A model generated the notes under the pieces. That model saw only the letters and a program-made list of their open reading frames with translations. It searched no databases and had not been told where the DNA came from. 64,000 bases of DNA from NCBI GenBank assembly GCA_900491605.1, contig UESW01000114.1, positions 1-64,000 on the forward strand, given 5' to 3'. Shown here in pieces: positions 61,001 through 64,000 of the stretch. Source of the stretch: Calamus simplicifolius (Eukaryota > Streptophyta > Magnoliopsida > Arecales > Arecaceae). Made by a program: the position numbers and the translations under genes. Every line of letters begins with the position of its first letter. The first letter of the stretch is position 1.

Positions 61001-62065
61001 TAGGAGTATAATTGAGCCGAGTCGAGTCGATATAGTGCTAAGCTCGAGCTCGACTCGACTCTAAAATTTGAAGCTCGAAACTCGACTCGAGCTCGATCAA
61101 GTTTTTTATGAGCTCGATGAAATACTCGATGTACTCGAGCTTGACTCGACTCAAATTTCTATATAAAAATTTAAAAAATATTTTTTAAGAACCTATTCTC
61201 AACAAAGCTCAACTCTAATCCTTCCTAAATGATTCTTTAATTCAAGAAGAAGAAAAGAAGGGATTTAGGGATTTTAAAGGTCAATTACCTTGTGTCCTTA
61301 TCATATTCGTCATCGGAGGGAAGAAAATCTAACCGACGGATGATAGTCTATTTCCTGAACAAAGATTGCCAAAAAAAATTAGGATAAATTATCAGAGAGA
61401 ATATAGATTAATTTCCAAGGTCTTATTGTGAGTTCTATCTGATTAAATCCAAGGGTGAATTCGGCTCCTTCCAACCTCCAATCCACCGCAAGTCCGTAAC
61501 CTTCACAGTTCACACCAAATTTTTGAGCCAAACCTCCAAAGATAATCATTATCTTTAATGGAGATAGGGCTTAATGGAGATAGGGCTTACCAGTTAGGCA
61601 GTTACCGCTTAGAGATGAGCCCTATCCTCTCGCTGTTCATAGGGAGTTAGGACGAGAGATGGACGGTTTCGTTTTCCCTAATTTCCTCTAGGGCCCGCAT
61701 TGAATAGCCGCTGAGAGCCTGAGATACGAACCGTTGGTCGATGGGGAAAACTGAGATGAACGACTGTTCGTTTTTCCTATTTTGAATTGCTTATGTAATT
61801 TTACTTTTTTATCCTTATAATTATAATAAGGTTTAAATTAGGAAATGAACCATCACTATCATAATTTAAATATGAGAGGTTGATACTCGGCTCGATAAAG
61901 CTCGCGAGCCTTTCGAGATGAGTATTTTAATACTCAACTTGGCTCGATAATTTACTCAAGTAGCTCGAGCTCGAGCTCGACTCGATAAGCAGCGAGTCGA
62001 TTTCGAGTATTTTTCGAGTCGATTTTGAGCTACTTGTGAGTTGTCTCGATTCAGTTACACCCCTA
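61001..62065. mobile_element. Non-autonomous hAT element with GAGCTCGA-rich arms
   Basis: The termini TAGGAGTATAATTGAGCCGA (61001) and, inverted, TAGGGGTGTAACTGAATCGA (62065) are flanked by a perfect 8-bp duplication AAAGCAAC (60993-61000, 62066-62073), diagnostic of hAT. Both arms (61001-61160, 61880-62050) are packed with CTCGA/GAGCTCGAGC/GACTCGA words. The centre (61190-61850) is unrelated and encodes no transposase. Confidence 0.93.
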
Positions 62066-62449
62066 AAAGCAACCATGAAAGAAAGCTGGATCAACATCTA
62101 GCAATTCTATTCATCTAAATTGTAGAATGATGATTTATGCAAAGTAAATTTCTCCTTTTTGACAAAGATATTTAAACATACCATATATTTATCTTATGTT
62201 CACCACCATCACAATATTCAATTTCTCCACAAATAATGTTTAAAAATAATTTCTTTTTGATGCAAACACCTATAGATATCATAGATTTCATACCAAACAT
62301 CTGGCACTTGTTAATGCTAACACAATATTTAATTTCTGCACACATGACTAGGAAACTTTAGTAGCTTTGTTAGTAAGGACTACACAATGTCTAATATAGC
62401 TCAAAAGAATATAATGATGCTATAAGCAATTGGACATCAAATTGATCGT

Positions 62450-63901
62450 TGATCCAATTATTGATTTTGATGAATAAAAAAATCACATGAGTATATTTCT
62501 TGTGTTACTAATGATTTTGATTAAGTATTTCAGGAATTTAAATGATTAATTAATTAAAATCTGAGAAAAATTGAGTTTGACTCCATGTCTAGTGTCAAGT
62601 GTTAAGGTTCAGCATTTAGAGCCAACTTTAAAAGTCTAGGAGCTGACTCCGGAGCGTATCAACAGTTTGACACTTTTAGCATGCGGTAGAGCCGACTCCT
62701 ACAGAGTCTGAAGCCGACTTCACCAGAAAGATAGAAAGTTTTCAATTCTGCATCGAGCTGAAGCTGACTTCTGTAGAGATTAGAGCCGACTCTACCAGTT
62801 ATATAGAGAGTATATTTTTTGGGGCTTTAGTCGAGCCAGCTCTCGCATTCACTAGAGCCGACTCCCTCACAAAAAGGTATCGACCCTTCAAAAGTTCACG
62901 TTTTGCTCATCCCCTGTTAGACCGACTCCAGGTTTGCTAGAGCCGACTCTAACCTTTTAAGGGCGAACTCCAGAGGTGTCAGATATGACTCCAAACTCTA
63001 ATATTTTTTCAACGAATTTTAACGACTCTTTTCTCTTTCGTGGTAAACTCATCTTCAAGCATTTCATTGTTTATTTTTCATCTAAAAGAGGATTTAGAGG
63101 AGATTATAAATAAGGGCCATGGGACCATTTTTTAAAAAAAGAAGAAGAGAGAAAATAAAAAGGAAAAAGCTCAAATTCGAAATCCTTTTTGTTCGAATAT
63201 GAGATTAAGGAAATCCAAAGCATTTTTAGGCCAATCTTGAAGGATCTCTACCAAATCAAAAGGTGAAGAAGAGAGCCTTAGTTTTTCAAAAGCCTCTATA
63301 TCAAAGCTTCAAACTCAACTTGAGAAAGATCATTTATGAGAAAAAGAAGAAAAAAATAAAAAGAAGAAAAGTTCAACGTCAGAAATTTTCTAATCAGGCT
63401 CTTCTATTTCTATTTTTATTATATTGTCTTATTTGCTCATTTGAGGAGCTTTATATATGTTGTATCCAATTTCTCTATTTCACTTGCTTATTCAATCATG
63501 GGATTGAATCAAGGGAAGCAGTTTGGCCTTATTAAAGCTAGAAGGCTTATGATAGGTTTTGTGCGGTGACCCTATAAATCATTGTGATTCCATTGTTAAA
63601 AAAATAAGTTTGAGTTGTGAGCTTGTAAAATAACTCTACTGTAATCAGGGTGATTATAGTATGGCCCAAGAGTTCCTTGAGAGTGATGTAGGTATAGCTA
63701 ATACCGAATCACTATAAATTTCTTGTGTTTATTGTGCTTGTCTCTTTTTCTCTCTACTTATTCGTTATACTCTACTTAGCACTCTTAGCCTGCTCTTATT
63801 GCATTCTTTCTTATGTATTACTTTTAGAAATAGTTTTTAAGTTTTAAAATTTTTAAGAATCCAATTCAACCCTCCCTCTTGGGTTGCCATCTAGGCCAAC
63901 A
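62450..63901 (+). mobile_element. Probable solo Ty1/copia-type LTR
   Basis: The start near TGATCCAATTATTGATTTTG (62450) and the stretch ATTTTGATTAAGTATTTCAG (near 62510) resemble starts of large copia LTRs. A TATA box (GATTATAAATAAGGG, about 63100-63114) precedes an AG-rich leader. The end CCAATTCAACCCTCCCTC to CTAGGCCAACA (63861-63901) is typical of such LTRs. No primer-binding site follows, so it is probably solo. No convincing 5-bp duplication is seen, so edges are approximate. GAGCCGACTCC words cluster at 62640-62990. Confidence 0.6.
62640..62990 (+). repeat. Cluster of GAGCCGACTCC-type words
   Basis: About nine copies of (G/A)AG(C/T)CGACT(C/T) at irregular 30-60-nt spacing inside the LTR-like region, one preceded by GCATGCGGTAGAGCCGACTC. 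It parallels the cluster at 1387-1572. Confidence 0.85.
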
Positions 63902-64000
63902 CTGACATCTATCAATAAATAATGTGATGTCAATCAATGCTTCATTGCAAGCAACTGCAACAGCCTTAGGCTCATAAAAGCTCTCGAGGTCAAACTACAA

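Overview
This window is nuclear DNA of a flowering plant, most likely a monocot with large introns such as a palm. That lineage guess rests on general gene and repeat character and was not tested by a search. The evidence for a plant is GT-AG introns of up to about 5.8 kb, a plant-type PDS5 gene, a plant-only phytocyanin-like gene, and abundant plant transposons: Ty3 and Ty1 LTR elements, RNase-H-type and RTE-type LINEs, hAT, Tourist-like and Mutator-like DNA elements.

Layout. 1-3.9 kb: the 3' end of a decayed Ty3/gypsy chromovirus (integrase to chromodomain-like tail, then a long LTR). 4.0-5.3 kb: a decayed LINE 3' end (zf-RVT plus RNase H). 6.74-14.67 kb: two adjacent Mutator-like inverted-repeat elements, one 0.8 kb and one 7.0 kb. 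The larger has ~435-bp terminal inverted repeats, an exact 9-bp target duplication, and an interior made mostly of tandem arrays built on a GACACCC motif. 15.04-52.39 kb: one 33-exon gene on the + strand for the cohesin regulator PDS5, about 1,590 codons, with introns loaded with MITEs, an RTE LINE with a perfect 16-bp target duplication, minisatellites and local duplications. 53.7-54.8 kb: an AT microsatellite and a 290-bp tandem duplication carrying the same 17-bp terminus as the Mutator-like elements. 56.4-57.2 kb: a two-exon early nodulin-like (phytocyanin) gene on the - strand. 59.1-60.4 kb: the 3' end of a Ty1/copia element on the - strand. 61.0-62.07 kb: a non-autonomous hAT element with an exact 8-bp duplication. 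62.45-63.9 kb: a probable solo Ty1/copia-type LTR.

Only two host genes look functional in type: PDS5 (chromosome cohesion, nucleus) and the ENODL gene (cell surface, GPI-anchored). They are not functionally linked; each sits among transposons. The PDS5 reading frame is recognisable from start to stop, but several exons contain 1-2 nt losses that break the frame. The losses affect short runs or simple dinucleotides while splice sites and codons around them are intact, so sequence error is at least as likely as true gene decay.

The most unusual object is the 7.0-kb Mutator-like element: a foldback-like transposon whose body is a mirror-arranged satellite (120-bp units direct on the left, inverted on the right, with a different ~113-bp array between them). 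It is inserted about 370 bp upstream of the PDS5 start codon.
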